NCBI GenBank assembly: GCA_017656425.1 | Contig: JACDNV010000002.1 | Coordinates: 244,170-308,169 of the forward strand | Reading direction: 5' to 3' | DNA from: Candidatus Neomarinimicrobiota bacterium | GTDB taxonomy: Bacteria > Fidelibacterota > UBA2242 > B5-G15 | Length of the DNA stretch: 64,000 bases | Shown here: positions 45,673 through 55,502 of the stretch, in pieces | How the letters are laid out: the number at the start of each line of letters is the position of its first letter | Position numbering within the stretch: position 1 is the stretch's first letter | The notes under the pieces: generated by a model | Databases searched by the model: none | What the model was told of the DNA's origin: nothing | Seen by the model: only the letters and a program-made list of their open reading frames with translations | Program-made: the position numbers and the translations under genes

Positions 45673-47124
45673 ATGTCGATGAGCATAAGAAGTTTAACAA
45701 AGCAGACACTTATTTATGGCGTTGGGACTATTCTGGCAAGATTTGTTACATTTCTTCTATTACCTTTGTATACAAACATATTATCCCCAGAAGATTATGG
45801 TCTTACATCGCTTGTATTTGCCTTTCTGGGTTTTATGAATATTATATATAACTATGGTCTGGACTCTGCAATGATGAGGTTTTACTCGGATGATTCAAAT
45901 ACAAAGGATAAAGATATTATATTTTCAACATCGGTGTTTTTATCTATTCTAACAAGTTTAATTTTTACTATGCTGATTTTATTCTCCTGTAGGTATTTAA
46001 GTGGTATGCTTCTCTCCTCTAAAGAATATAGTGTTCTTATAAAATACGCAGCTTTTATATTACTTTTTGACTGTCTTGCACATCTGCCTTATGCGTTATT
46101 GCGTCTGAAAGAGAAGGCTCTCCTTTTTATGTCAATACGGATTGCAAATGTTGTTATTGTCTTTACACTGAATATTTATCTAGTAGCTATGCTAAGGAAA
46201 GGTGTAGAGGGGATATTTTTAAGTAATCTTGTGACTAGTGTTGTTACTACCATAATTCTTTATCTGCTCATTTTAAGAGAGATTAAACCATTATTTTCAT
46301 TTATGCATGTGAAGCAGTTAATTCTTTTTGGACTTCCCTTCGTTCCTGCTGGACTTGCCTCTGTAACAATGGAAATGCTGAATAGGTATATCATAAGTCA
46401 TATGCTTGATTTAAAAGCGGTTGGTATTTTCAGTGCGGGTTTTAAACTCGGGATTTTTATGTTGCTTTTGACCACTGCATTTTATTATGCCTGGCAACCT
46501 TTTTTTTTAAAAGCGGGAAAGAAGGAGAGCTCGAAAGTTTTATTTTCAAAGGTTTTTAACTATTTTGTGCTTGTCGCAATGTCGACCTGGCTTATCCTGA
46601 CAATTTTCATAAAGGAAATTGTTAATTTTCATATTGGTAATATTTATCTGGTTGGCAAAGAATATCAATCGTGTATTTCAATTGTTCCATACATACTACT
46701 GGGATATGTTTTTTATGGAATTAATATAGTATTTCTACCTGGAATCTATTTTGAAAAAAAGACCAAGTTTATTGCTATAAATACACTAATTTCAGCAGCT
46801 ATAAATGTTGCATTTAATTTTATTCTAATACCTTATCTTGGTATTGTAGGATCGGCGATTGCCAGCCTTATTGGATATGTTACGCTTGCAATATTAACTT
46901 TTTTTACATCGCAAAGATGTTTTAAAATAAATTACAATTTTAGAAGAGTGTTTGTAACTTTATTAATTTCCATTGTAATAGGTTACATTTTATTTGTTAC
47001 TCAGCCCTCATCAATTATTAAAATTCTATCAATCATTGTTTATGCAATGTTACTTATAATTTTTGGCTCAATTAAAAAAGAAGAAATAAATTCAATAATA
47101 AGTGCCTTTAAAAAATATCTATGA
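45673..47124 (+). CDS. Polysaccharide flippase (Wzx/MVF family), copy 1
   Basis: A 483-residue membrane protein with about 12-14 helices. The amphipathic N-terminus IRSLTKQTLIYGVGTILARFV and TNILSPEDYGL are standard for the Wzx/RfbX polysaccharide flippases of the MOP superfamily, which move undecaprenyl-linked units across the inner membrane. It overlaps copy 2 by four bases. The undecaprenyl carrier would come from uppS at 3791. Confidence 0.88.
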   Translation: MSMSIRSLTKQTLIYGVGTILARFVTFLLLPLYTNILSPEDYGLTSLVFAFLGFMNIIYNYGLDSAMMRFYSDDSNTKDKDIIFSTSVFLSILTSLIFTMLILFSCRYLSGMLLSSKEYSVLIKYAAFILLFDCLAHLPYALLRLKEKALLFMSIRIANVVIVFTLNIYLVAMLRKGVEGIFLSNLVTSVVTTIILYLLILREIKPLFSFMHVKQLILFGLPFVPAGLASVTMEMLNRYIISHMLDLKAVGIFSAGFKLGIFMLLLTTAFYYAWQPFFLKAGKKESSKVLFSKVFNYFVLVAMSTWLILTIFIKEIVNFHIGNIYLVGKEYQSCISIVPYILLGYVFYGINIVFLPGIYFEKKTKFIAINTLISAAINVAFNFILIPYLGIVGSAIASLIGYVTLAILTFFTSQRCFKINYNFRRVFVTLLISIVIGYILFVTQPSSIIKILSIIVYAMLLIIFGSIKKEEINSIISAFKKYL

Positions 47125-48545
47125 TTAAGGATGGACAAAATATTTTTAGATTGTTTAAAACGTCATTTGTTTATATAGCTGCAACGGTTATTTCACGATT
47201 TATTACTTTTGCCCTTCTTCCTGTTTTTACAAATTTTTTAACAGCAGAAGAATTTGGTATTTTCTCTCTGATAATTGCTTTTATCAGCTTTGTGGCAGTT
47301 TTAGTACCAGTTGGTACTGATTCCGCATTATTGAACTACTACATAAAATTTCCTGAACAAAAAAAGTCATATTTTAGCGTTGCCTACTTCATGACTTTAT
47401 TCAACCTGCTTTTATTCTCTTTATTGTTTTTTTTGTTGAGAAAATTTATTATGCGATTTGTTATTCCAGATGAAAATTTTTTTACAGTATTTTTAGTGTT
47501 ACTACTGGTAGTAATAGAGGTTCTTAATATCTTTCCACGACTAATATTTAGGGCGGAGAATAAAGCCATCCTGTTTTTTCTCGTAAGTGTCATTCATTCA
47601 ATATTCATGTTTACCCTTTGTTATTTATTTGTAGCAAAATCCAATATGGGGGTAAGAGGAATAATTCTTGGCTTTTTGCTATCTGATGTTACTGTATTCA
47701 TTTTTACGTTACCCTCTATTTTTAAAAATATTCACTTTAGAATTCCGATAGAAGTTGTAAAGAAGATAATTACGTTTTCTTTCCCATTTGCAGTTTCTGC
47801 GGTATTTGGAATGTTGCTCGAAGTATCTGATAGATTTATACTGAAATTTTTTTCAGATTTAAAGGCAGTAGGGTTATACAGTGCTGGATACAGAGTCGGG
47901 TCTTTAATGAATATTTTAGTTATAGGATTCAATCTAGCATGGTATCCGTATTTTTTAAATATTATTAATAAAGAAGATGCAAAAAGGAGACTATCCAATA
48001 CAGTGACTATCGTAATTACCGTGTTTTTATATTTATGGTTTCTTATCTATTTATGGATAGCAGATTTTTTAAAAATAAGAGTATTTGGTGTTTATTTAAT
48101 GGGTGGAGATTACTGGCCTGCTATATCTATTATCCCGATAATTGCCCTTGGGTATATATTTCTTTTATTTTATAACCTTCAAATACCTGGTATCTTTCAG
48201 CTTGAAAAGACTAAATATGTACCCATAGCCTATGGAGTTGCCACTACTATTAACATCATTCTGAATATAATATTGATTCCCATATTAGGTTACAGTGGAG
48301 CTGCTATATCAACGTGTATATCCTACTTTGTACTCAGTTTTGTTATATATATTGTTAATAATAAAATATATCCGATGCAGTATCAATGGAGTAAAATAAC
48401 TTTAAATGTATTTTTTATAGGATTAATGATTTTGTTTGTATCTTTTTATAAATCTATAACCATAAAGGTCTTAATAACGGTATTCGTCTCTGTCCTGCAC
48501 TGTTTCTATATTAGGAGGGTTTTATCTATAAAGAGACAAAATTGA
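47121..48545 (+). CDS. Polysaccharide flippase (Wzx/MVF family), copy 2
   Basis: A 474-residue flippase of the same family (KTSFVYIAATVISRFITFALL, LTAEEFGIFSLIIAFISF). It is only moderately similar to copy 1 and directly follows it, so the pair may serve two glycans, or one may be redundant. Its 3' end overlaps the convergent glycosyltransferase gene by 24 bases. Confidence 0.86.
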   Translation: MIKDGQNIFRLFKTSFVYIAATVISRFITFALLPVFTNFLTAEEFGIFSLIIAFISFVAVLVPVGTDSALLNYYIKFPEQKKSYFSVAYFMTLFNLLLFSLLFFLLRKFIMRFVIPDENFFTVFLVLLLVVIEVLNIFPRLIFRAENKAILFFLVSVIHSIFMFTLCYLFVAKSNMGVRGIILGFLLSDVTVFIFTLPSIFKNIHFRIPIEVVKKIITFSFPFAVSAVFGMLLEVSDRFILKFFSDLKAVGLYSAGYRVGSLMNILVIGFNLAWYPYFLNIINKEDAKRRLSNTVTIVITVFLYLWFLIYLWIADFLKIRVFGVYLMGGDYWPAISIIPIIALGYIFLLFYNLQIPGIFQLEKTKYVPIAYGVATTINIILNIILIPILGYSGAAISTCISYFVLSFVIYIVNNKIYPMQYQWSKITLNVFFIGLMILFVSFYKSITIKVLITVFVSVLHCFYIRRVLSIKRQN

Positions 48546-49676
48546 TCTAGCAAATATTTCGGAGTTAAAATTTTTGATGATGTAATTTCTTATTGTCTCT
48601 GGATTGTATTTATTGTAGTCATAGATAATTCTCAGCATTGCATCAATAAGGTTTTTATAATTATTTATATCAACTAAAATACCATTGTTTTTGTTTATAA
48701 AATCTTCTGGTCCTCCACATTTAGTTGAAATTACTGGCAAGCCAAGAGCCATCGCTTCCACTATTGACATTCCGAAAGTTTCAACTCGACTGGTTTGTAT
48801 ATATGCGTGACATTTCTGCAATATTTTTATTATTTCTTCTTTGCTTAGATAGCCAGTCAATGTAATAAACTTTTTAACGTTTAATTTGTTAATCAAACGA
48901 AATATGTTATTTTTTTCAGGACCATCCCCAATTATTACCAGTCTTAAATTTTGTCTTTCTCTAACCAGTTCTTTAAAAGCTTTTATTAACCAATTAATCC
49001 TTTTTTCTGGTCTGAATAGTGAGACGGTGACAAACTTAAATTCAGATATGTCTTTTTTATGTACTATTTCAGCCGTTAGGAATGCCTCGTCAACGGGGTT
49101 TGGAATTACTGTTACTTTTTCTCTATCCTGATGAAATTTTTTCAAAATAGACTTTTTCATTGCGGAACTCGGTACTATAATCTTATCTACAAATTGATAG
49201 GTTTTTTTGATTAGGTTTTTTTGAAATTTAGAAAAGCCATTATCGAGTAAAAATTCCTTTAAGTGTTCAGAGATGAATATAGGTACTTTGTTTTTTATAC
49301 AGTAATCTACTACTGATGCGCCTGACCAGATTGAAGAGTAGGAAATGATAAAATCTGGTTTACCAAATTCTGTTAGAGCTTTTTTAAGCATCTTGATGAT
49401 ACTTGTTTTATTAGAGTAATAATACATTCTCTGGATTTTAGGTAATGGCGGGAATTTTTCTTCTCTAATGACATTAAGTCCATTTTCAACAAATAGTCCC
49501 TTTTTGAATTTTCTTAATTTTGAGATACTAAATTCCTTTGGTGAATATATAAGTGATGAAATTACCACCAAATTATCAACATAGTTTTTTAATATTTTAG
49601 CCTGTTGTTCAAAAAATGTACCCGAATGTGGATAAATTTCCGAAGGGTACCAGCTTGGGATTACAAAAAGGTTCAT
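48522..49676 (-). CDS. Glycosyltransferase family 4
   Basis: A 384-residue GT-B retaining glycosyltransferase. The N-terminus VIPSWYPSEIYPHSGTFFEQ and the donor-site EX7E pattern in ETFGMSIVEAMALGLPVIS are typical, with FRPEKRINWLIKAF and VIIGDGPEKN. ATG 49676 is preferred over a TTG at 49694. It is the only minus-strand gene of this block and converges on the flippase. The sugar it transfers is not determinable. Confidence 0.87.
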   Translation of the reverse strand: MNLFVIPSWYPSEIYPHSGTFFEQQAKILKNYVDNLVVISSLIYSPKEFSISKLRKFKKGLFVENGLNVIREEKFPPLPKIQRMYYYSNKTSIIKMLKKALTEFGKPDFIISYSSIWSGASVVDYCIKNKVPIFISEHLKEFLLDNGFSKFQKNLIKKTYQFVDKIIVPSSAMKKSILKKFHQDREKVTVIPNPVDEAFLTAEIVHKKDISEFKFVTVSLFRPEKRINWLIKAFKELVRERQNLRLVIIGDGPEKNNIFRLINKLNVKKFITLTGYLSKEEIIKILQKCHAYIQTSRVETFGMSIVEAMALGLPVISTKCGGPEDFINKNNGILVDINNYKNLIDAMLRIIYDYNKYNPETIRNYIIKNFNSEIFARSILSLYR

Positions 49677-49774
49677 TTTATAAAAAATTCTCAATTTAAA
49701 TTAATTTCCGTCTAAATATAGTAAAATATATGTGGAAATACTATATTAAGCAGGTATTATTGAATTAAGTAAAA

Positions 49775-50863
49775 ATGCTAAAAATTTTATACATATCGCC
49801 AGAAAATACAGTTGGAGTCTTATCTATATGGAAAAGAGCTCATGAGGAAATGGGTAACTATTGTAGGTTTGTTACTTTTTATCACCACAAAGCCGATTAT
49901 GAGGAAGATATATGTTTGAACTTACCGCTTATATCTACTTCTGAGTTTTTTATCAAATTCAGAGAAATTTTCAGTAAAGTTCTAGAAAAAAGGGACTACT
50001 GGGATGAGCTTGAAGGCTATCCTCCCTATTGGAATCCACCTCACTGGAAGAGGGTATTGTTTGGCCTCAGAGATAAGATATGGGAACCAAAGGTGAAAAG
50101 GGCAATAAAAGAATACAGTCTTGAAGATTTTGATGTTTATCATTTTGAATGGGGTATTGACTTTTTCCGTGATTGTAGATTTGCAAAAAGATTGGAGAGA
50201 ATGGGTAAAAAAATTATCTGTCATTATCATGGTAAAGATATTCGCAATAGGGGAGTGATAAGGGAGCTTGATGATATTAGTGATTTGAATTTGACTAATG
50301 AACTTGATTTACTCTATAAACACCCAAAGATGAAATATCTATTTTTACCATTTGATGTAAGATCTTTTAAAGTAAAAGATAAAATAGGTGACCCAATAAC
50401 AATAGTTCATGCCCCCACGAATAGAAAAATTAAAGGGACTGAGTTTATATTAGAGGCTATTTCAAAACTTAAGAAAAAATATAGATTTAATTTTATTATT
50501 CTTGAAAATATGCCTTACCCTGAGGTATTAAAGATAAAAAAGAAAGCCGATCTGGTTATTGACCAAGTTACAGACCTTGCGTGGGGATACGGCATGAATT
50601 CAATTGAGGCTCTGTCTATGGGTATTGCCTGTGCCACATATTTAAATCCAACATATGAAGAATTTATCCCTGATCACCCGTTTATTAATATTTATAAGGA
50701 TGAGCTTGAGAGTAAACTGGAAGAAATTCTCAAAAATCCAGAAATTTTAGCTGAAAAAGGCAGGCAGGGGCGTGCCTGGGTTGAAAAATACCATGATTAT
50801 AGAAATGTGGTAAGAAAGTTATATGAGTACTATAAGACTGACTTAAATATTAGGGGGATTTAA
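49775..50863 (+). CDS. Glycosyltransferase family 4/1-like protein
   Basis: A 362-residue protein with GT-B features: an N-terminal ILYISPENTVGVLSIWKRAHEE, a mid-protein KKIICHYHGKDIRNRG, and a C-terminal IVHAPTNRKIKGTEFILEAISKL plus GYGMNSIEALSMGIACATY, a diverged donor site. It probably transfers a sugar in the surface polysaccharide. It is one base from the next unknown gene. Confidence 0.72.
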   Translation: MLKILYISPENTVGVLSIWKRAHEEMGNYCRFVTFYHHKADYEEDICLNLPLISTSEFFIKFREIFSKVLEKRDYWDELEGYPPYWNPPHWKRVLFGLRDKIWEPKVKRAIKEYSLEDFDVYHFEWGIDFFRDCRFAKRLERMGKKIICHYHGKDIRNRGVIRELDDISDLNLTNELDLLYKHPKMKYLFLPFDVRSFKVKDKIGDPITIVHAPTNRKIKGTEFILEAISKLKKKYRFNFIILENMPYPEVLKIKKKADLVIDQVTDLAWGYGMNSIEALSMGIACATYLNPTYEEFIPDHPFINIYKDELESKLEEILKNPEILAEKGRQGRAWVEKYHDYRNVVRKLYEYYKTDLNIRGI

Positions 50864-50864
50864 G

Positions 50865-51245
50865 GTGAAAATTCTGTTCTTAATTGATAAGAAAGATTCT
50901 AATGGTTTTATAAAGTTTATTGAGTCCAGGATTTCCGCAGACTATGAAAATAAAATTGTTATAATAACTGATGACAAAAATTGTATATATAAATTTTCTA
51001 AAATTCCAGCGATGGTAAGTATTTATCATGTCAGGAAGATTTTACCAAAATATCTATTTGAGTCTGACAAGGTAGTTTTATCGAATCCCAGTCTGGCTAA
51101 AAAGTTGAAAAAGTCTGTCCACAATTATCAGAAGATATGCGTTTTTTCTAAAAATGGTACGGGAAATGTAAGGAATTTTAATATAAAAATTCTCAAAAAT
51201 TTCTCTGAGCTTGAGAAAGAATTATATAAAAATCATGATAGATAG
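50865..51245 (+). CDS. Small protein of unknown function in the polysaccharide block
   Basis: A 126-residue cytoplasmic-looking alpha/beta protein (no signal peptide; KILFLIDKKDSNGFIKFIES opening, ending ELEKELYKNHDR). I recognise no family; the opening has a Rossmann-like strand. The GTG start at 50865 has GGGGG eight bases before. It overlaps the next glycosyltransferase gene by 11 bases, so it is probably translated. Role unknown. Confidence 0.5.
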   Translation: MKILFLIDKKDSNGFIKFIESRISADYENKIVIITDDKNCIYKFSKIPAMVSIYHVRKILPKYLFESDKVVLSNPSLAKKLKKSVHNYQKICVFSKNGTGNVRNFNIKILKNFSELEKELYKNHDR

Positions 51246-52176
51246 TAATAGGTATAGGTTTATCTCTATAATCGTTCCATGCTATAATTCGAAGAAAACA
51301 ATTAAAGAATGTGTCAGTAGTATTGTCAGTCAGGATTATCCAGAAGATTCATTTGAAATATTGATCATAGATGATGGGTCAAATGATGGGACGAGAGATA
51401 TTTTGAAGGAAATTGGCAGGGGGAAAAATATTAAATTATTTTTCCATGCAGAAAATAGGGGGCTTGCTGCTGCAAGAAATACCGGTATTGGAAATGCTAA
51501 TGGTGAAATATTACTATTTGTCGATTCGGATATGATCCTTAGTGAAAGATTTTTGCAAAAGGTTAACAATTTATTTGCAAGGGATGATATAATAGGGGTT
51601 ATCGGGAAAAGGATTTCGCATCATACTGTTAAAATGGATAAATATCAAAGATATCGCAATGAATACAAGAGAATAAAAAATTGGTCTAAACCAATACCAT
51701 TTTATTATTTTCTATTCAATCTTACTGCGGTTAGAAAAGAGGTGATTGAGGAAGTGGGTTATTTTAATGAGACGTATAAAATCTGGGGTGGCGAAGATAA
51801 TGATCTGGCTTATAGAATTTATAAGAAATATCCTGCAGGTTTATACTTCAATCCTGAACTGATTGGCTATCACAGGCACTATAAACCTCTGAAAAACGAG
51901 CTTGAAAATATATATAAATTTGCTATGATAAACCTACCCATGCTTGTAAGGGGAGGGGAAGAAATGGTTAAGGCTTATAAATTGGAGTATTCCACGGCAT
52001 ATACTGGTTCAAATTTCTTAAAAGCATGGGTCGGTAGATTTCTTATAACAGGGTTGGTAAAAAAAGCTGGAATTTTCTTTTATGAGATTTCTTTTTATCC
52101 CCTATCAAATATTTTTTTAAAGCTTTTATTTGCAAATTATCTATTACGAGGTTTTTCTAAAAGTGCCAATAAGTGA
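51235..52176 (+). CDS. Glycosyltransferase family 2
   Basis: A 313-residue GT-A enzyme with VPCYNSKKTIKECVSSI, EILIIDDGSNDGT, ENRGLAAARNTGIGNANGE and a DxD-like LFVDSDMIL metal site. A C-terminal tail carries hydrophobic stretches that could anchor it to the membrane. ATG 51235 is preferred over a TTG 24 bases earlier. It probably transfers a nucleotide-activated sugar. It overlaps the DUF72 gene by 14 bases. Confidence 0.87.
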   Translation: MIDSNRYRFISIIVPCYNSKKTIKECVSSIVSQDYPEDSFEILIIDDGSNDGTRDILKEIGRGKNIKLFFHAENRGLAAARNTGIGNANGEILLFVDSDMILSERFLQKVNNLFARDDIIGVIGKRISHHTVKMDKYQRYRNEYKRIKNWSKPIPFYYFLFNLTAVRKEVIEEVGYFNETYKIWGGEDNDLAYRIYKKYPAGLYFNPELIGYHRHYKPLKNELENIYKFAMINLPMLVRGGEEMVKAYKLEYSTAYTGSNFLKAWVGRFLITGLVKKAGIFFYEISFYPLSNIFLKLLFANYLLRGFSKSANK

Positions 52177-52966
52177 GAAAATAGTAGTTGGTACTTCAGG
52201 TTATAGTTATTATGATTGGAAAGGTGTGTTTTATCCTGCTGATATTAAGAGCAGTGAGATGCTGGCGTTTTATTGTACAAAATTTAATGGGTTGGAGATT
52301 AATTCATCTTTTTATAAACTTCATATATATAGATTTTATAAAAATCTTGATGAGAAGACACCTGATTATTTTCAGTTTATAGTAAAAATTTTTAGGGATA
52401 TAACGCATAAAAGGAGAGAGATAGACGAGGCTCTCAGGAAATCGAAGCAGGCAGTGGAACCTCTCATAGCTAAAGGTAAATTTGGGGGTTTTTTAGCCCA
52501 GTTTCCACCTTCATTCTCATTTAGTCAGATCAATTTAGACTATATAAAAAATGTTAAAGAAGCACTTGTTGATTTGCCTCTATTTATTGAGTTTAGAAAT
52601 CCATCCTGGTGCAGGGAAGAAACTTATATAAGTTTTCAGAAGAGTGATATTTCTTATGTGTGTGTTGACGGACCAAAACTACCTGAGCTTATGCCAAGAC
52701 AGGATATAGTTACCACAAAGTTTGCTTATATGCGGTTTCACGGTAGGAATAAAGAGGCATGGATGAAACCGCCCATGGGTAAGAAATATAACTACAATTA
52801 TAGCTATGAAGAGTTGATTGAGTGTAAGGATAAAATTAAGAAAATGCTGGATAAGTGTAATAAGATATTTATTTTCTTTAATAACGGAATTAATGGCTAT
52901 GCTCCAAAAAATGCTTTACAATTAATGGAGATGCTGGGACTGAAAAGTGAGAGTTGCTGTAATTGA
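52163..52966 (+). CDS. DUF72 (YecE-like) TIM-barrel protein
   Basis: A 267-residue protein of the DUF72 family: GTSGYSYYDWKGVFYP, LEINSSFYKL, FIVKIFRDITH, FLAQFPPSF, FIEFRNPSW and MRFHGRN are the conserved blocks. The fold is a TIM barrel; the function is not established. GTG 52163 is used as start, matching the family N-terminus, with GAGG upstream. It overlaps the preceding glycosyltransferase and the following Ppx/GppA gene. Confidence 0.86.
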   Translation: MPISEKIVVGTSGYSYYDWKGVFYPADIKSSEMLAFYCTKFNGLEINSSFYKLHIYRFYKNLDEKTPDYFQFIVKIFRDITHKRREIDEALRKSKQAVEPLIAKGKFGGFLAQFPPSFSFSQINLDYIKNVKEALVDLPLFIEFRNPSWCREETYISFQKSDISYVCVDGPKLPELMPRQDIVTTKFAYMRFHGRNKEAWMKPPMGKKYNYNYSYEELIECKDKIKKMLDKCNKIFIFFNNGINGYAPKNALQLMEMLGLKSESCCN

Positions 52967-53849
52967 TCTCGGAAGCAATTCAGTAATTCTTTCTATTGCC
53001 GAGAGAATCAATAATCATATCAAGGCATTATATGAAGAATCGATTATTACAAGGATTGGGAGGAATATTGAAAAACATCGAAACCTTAATCCCGATTCTA
53101 GGAATAATACAATTGATGTTTTAAAAAAGTATAAAGAGATCGCCGATAACCTGGTTGTAGACATAATCATTTGTTTTGCTACCGATGCTTTAAGAGATGC
53201 AGAGGATTCGCAGGATTTCCTTGATGAAGTATATGAAAAAACCGGGATTGAGATAAAAATTATTTCAGGAGAGGAAGAGGCAGAGCTGACATTTTACTCT
53301 GTTAAAATAGAATTTGGAGATATATGCAATAAATTCTTTTCTATAGATGCAGGTGGAGGTAGTGTAGAGCTTGCTAATGGTACTGATAAAAATATAGAGT
53401 TTGCTAATAGTCTAAAGATAGGGGCAGTCAGGATTAAGAATAAATTCCGAATTCAGGATAATATAGATCATAATACATTTGTAGAAGTTAATAGATTTAT
53501 TAAAAGCCAGTTACCAAAGATCATAATCGATGATGGTTATTTAACTGTTGCGACTGGCGGTACTATCACTACTCTTCAAGCAATAAATTTGGGGTTAGAA
53601 AAATTCGAACATGAGAAAGTACATAAGAGCAAGATAACATATGAACAGATGCGGATTTTATTTGACTATTTAAACAGAATAACCTTTACAGAAAGACTGA
53701 ATATACCGTGCCTGGATCCGGGTAGAGCGGATATTATTCACATAGGAGCTTTAATATTTCTATCTATTATGGAAAAATATAATATTAAAAATATGTTTGT
53801 TTCAAATCGTGGAGTACGGTGGGGTTTTATATATAAATTGCTGGATTAA
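52947..53849 (+). CDS. ppx: Ppx/GppA phosphatase family protein
   Basis: A 300-residue ASKHA-fold phosphatase acting on polyphosphate or pppGpp. The glycine-rich phosphate loops are VIDLGSNSVILSI and IDAGGGSVELA, with ATDALRDAED and VATGGTITTLQA. It has the short form, without the C-terminal HD domain of E. coli Ppx. The GTG start overlaps the DUF72 gene by 20 bases. The last base of its stop is next-but-one to the convergent rhomboid stop. Confidence 0.88.
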   Translation: MRVAVIDLGSNSVILSIAERINNHIKALYEESIITRIGRNIEKHRNLNPDSRNNTIDVLKKYKEIADNLVVDIIICFATDALRDAEDSQDFLDEVYEKTGIEIKIISGEEEAELTFYSVKIEFGDICNKFFSIDAGGGSVELANGTDKNIEFANSLKIGAVRIKNKFRIQDNIDHNTFVEVNRFIKSQLPKIIIDDGYLTVATGGTITTLQAINLGLEKFEHEKVHKSKITYEQMRILFDYLNRITFTERLNIPCLDPGRADIIHIGALIFLSIMEKYNIKNMFVSNRGVRWGFIYKLLD

Positions 53850-53850
53850 T

Positions 53851-54717
53851 CTATTTTTTATCCTTTTTTGCAAAATACTCACTCGCTAGTAGTAGTAATT
53901 TCTTTTCTTCATCTGTAAGGCTATCATAGCCACTTTTGCTGATTTTGTCAAGTATCCTGTCGACTTCCTCTCTTAAGGTTTCGTCTGTATCGTAGGCATC
54001 AAAATGTTTTGTGGATTTGTTTATAGGTCTGGCAAATTTTTTAACAAAACTTTTGAAATTTATATTTGGAGTGTATCTTTTTAATCTGAATATTATCCAT
54101 TCTTTTTTCAAATAAATATAACCAATTATTAACCCTCCGAGATGGGTAAGGTGACTTATATTGCTATAACCGGGACTTAAGGAAGATATAAATGTCATTA
54201 TTCCGATAAATATGACAAAGTATTTCGCCTTGATTGGTATAAGGAAATAGAAGTAGATGTATCTATTTGGAAACATCATACCAAAGGCTAGTAGTATCCC
54301 ATAAATAGCACCACTAGCACCTACAACCGGTACTGTAGAATTAATATTGAATAAAAAGGTAATTATCCCAGCTCCAATGCCTGTTATAAAATAATATTTG
54401 ATGAATTCTCGCCTCCCCCAATAGTTCTCAATTTCAGTTCCGAACATCCAGAGGACAAACATATTCCAGAAAATATGCCAGAAGCCACCATGAACAAACA
54501 TATAGGTAGCCAGTTGCCATATATAACCTCTTGATAATATATAATGAGGAACAAGTCCAAAAAACCTGTGAAAGAAACTCTGAATTCCAAACAAAAGTCC
54601 AAAAAGGTAAACGGCAACATTTATAATTATTATTGTTCGTATTGCTCCACCGCTAAAAAGTCTTGGCCTGAAATAACCGTAATCATAATTGCTCCAATAC
54701 CCTCGATAATATCTCAT
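53851..54717 (-). CDS. Rhomboid intramembrane serine protease
   Basis: A 288-residue rhomboid with six membrane helices. The catalytic Ser is in GASGAIYGI and the His in HLTHLGGLIIG, with the HGGFWHIFWNM helix-2 motif. A C-terminal helical tail (VDRILDKISKSGYDSLTDEEKKLLLLASEYF) is the small domain often attached to Bacteroidota-type rhomboids. It cleaves transmembrane substrates. Its ATG overlaps the recO stop by four bases, closing the minus-strand operon. Confidence 0.93.
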   Translation of the reverse strand: MRYYRGYWSNYDYGYFRPRLFSGGAIRTIIIINVAVYLFGLLFGIQSFFHRFFGLVPHYILSRGYIWQLATYMFVHGGFWHIFWNMFVLWMFGTEIENYWGRREFIKYYFITGIGAGIITFLFNINSTVPVVGASGAIYGILLAFGMMFPNRYIYFYFLIPIKAKYFVIFIGIMTFISSLSPGYSNISHLTHLGGLIIGYIYLKKEWIIFRLKRYTPNINFKSFVKKFARPINKSTKHFDAYDTDETLREEVDRILDKISKSGYDSLTDEEKKLLLLASEYFAKKDKK

Positions 54718-55484
54718 TTTGCTTCTCCAATTCTCTTACTTATCATACTAAAAACTTTAAAACTTTTCAACTCCAATTTTATATCGATATTAAAAAATAA
54801 CCATTTTAATAAAAACTCAATGGTTTTAATTTCATCAGATTTTGATTCGTACTTGGTTTCCTTGGTTACAGGATATTTAGACAAACTATTAATCAAATTT
54901 ATCATTTTTTCACTAATCATTATAAAATCATCTACCATATAACAGCATTCCTCGCAATAACATTCACCTGATTTGGTATCAAAATATGCTATTTTTAGTT
55001 TTTTCCCACAGTTTTTACATTTTATTATTTCAACTTTATATCCATGTAGTTGTGAGAATTCAATTAAAAATTTTATAAGGCACAACTCAGCATGTTCAGG
55101 ATGTGTTTCCATACTTGAAAATGTATCGACGATTAGATTATAAACGGGTTCTGCATCATCTTCGGAGGTGGGAATTTTTTCAACAAGTTCTATAATTAAA
55201 TAGGGAATGAATAGTTTTTCAAGATCGTCTATGTTTTTGAAAAAAGACCTTTTTAGCTCAGAAGATGATAGAGTTTGAATATCGCGTGTGCTTTTATAAT
55301 AATAAATTACCTCAATTTGATTGAAGGTCTCGAGATTACCTCTAAAAGGGCTTTTTATCCTCCTTGCCCCTTTTGCTATTACTGTTGCTAAGCCATGTTT
55401 TTGGGTAAATAGTTTGACAATGCTACTTGACTCGTGATAGGGGTGAGTCCTTAAGACGATAGCCTCTGTTTTTAATATTGACAT
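54714..55484 (-). CDS. recO: DNA repair protein RecO
   Basis: A 256-residue RecO: N-terminal OB-fold (TEAIVLRTHPYHESSSIVKLFT and GARRIKSPFRGNLE) and a helical C-terminal domain with a zinc site (CKNCGKK ... CYCEECC). It anneals ssDNA and loads RecA with RecR. The stop overlaps the rhomboid start, and the proS stop lies 18 bases upstream. All family features are in place. Confidence 0.92.
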   Translation of the reverse strand: MSILKTEAIVLRTHPYHESSSIVKLFTQKHGLATVIAKGARRIKSPFRGNLETFNQIEVIYYYKSTRDIQTLSSSELKRSFFKNIDDLEKLFIPYLIIELVEKIPTSEDDAEPVYNLIVDTFSSMETHPEHAELCLIKFLIEFSQLHGYKVEIIKCKNCGKKLKIAYFDTKSGECYCEECCYMVDDFIMISEKMINLINSLSKYPVTKETKYESKSDEIKTIEFLLKWLFFNIDIKLELKSFKVFSMISKRIGEAK

Positions 55485-55502
55485 AGATTACCTGAGTTGG
55501 AA

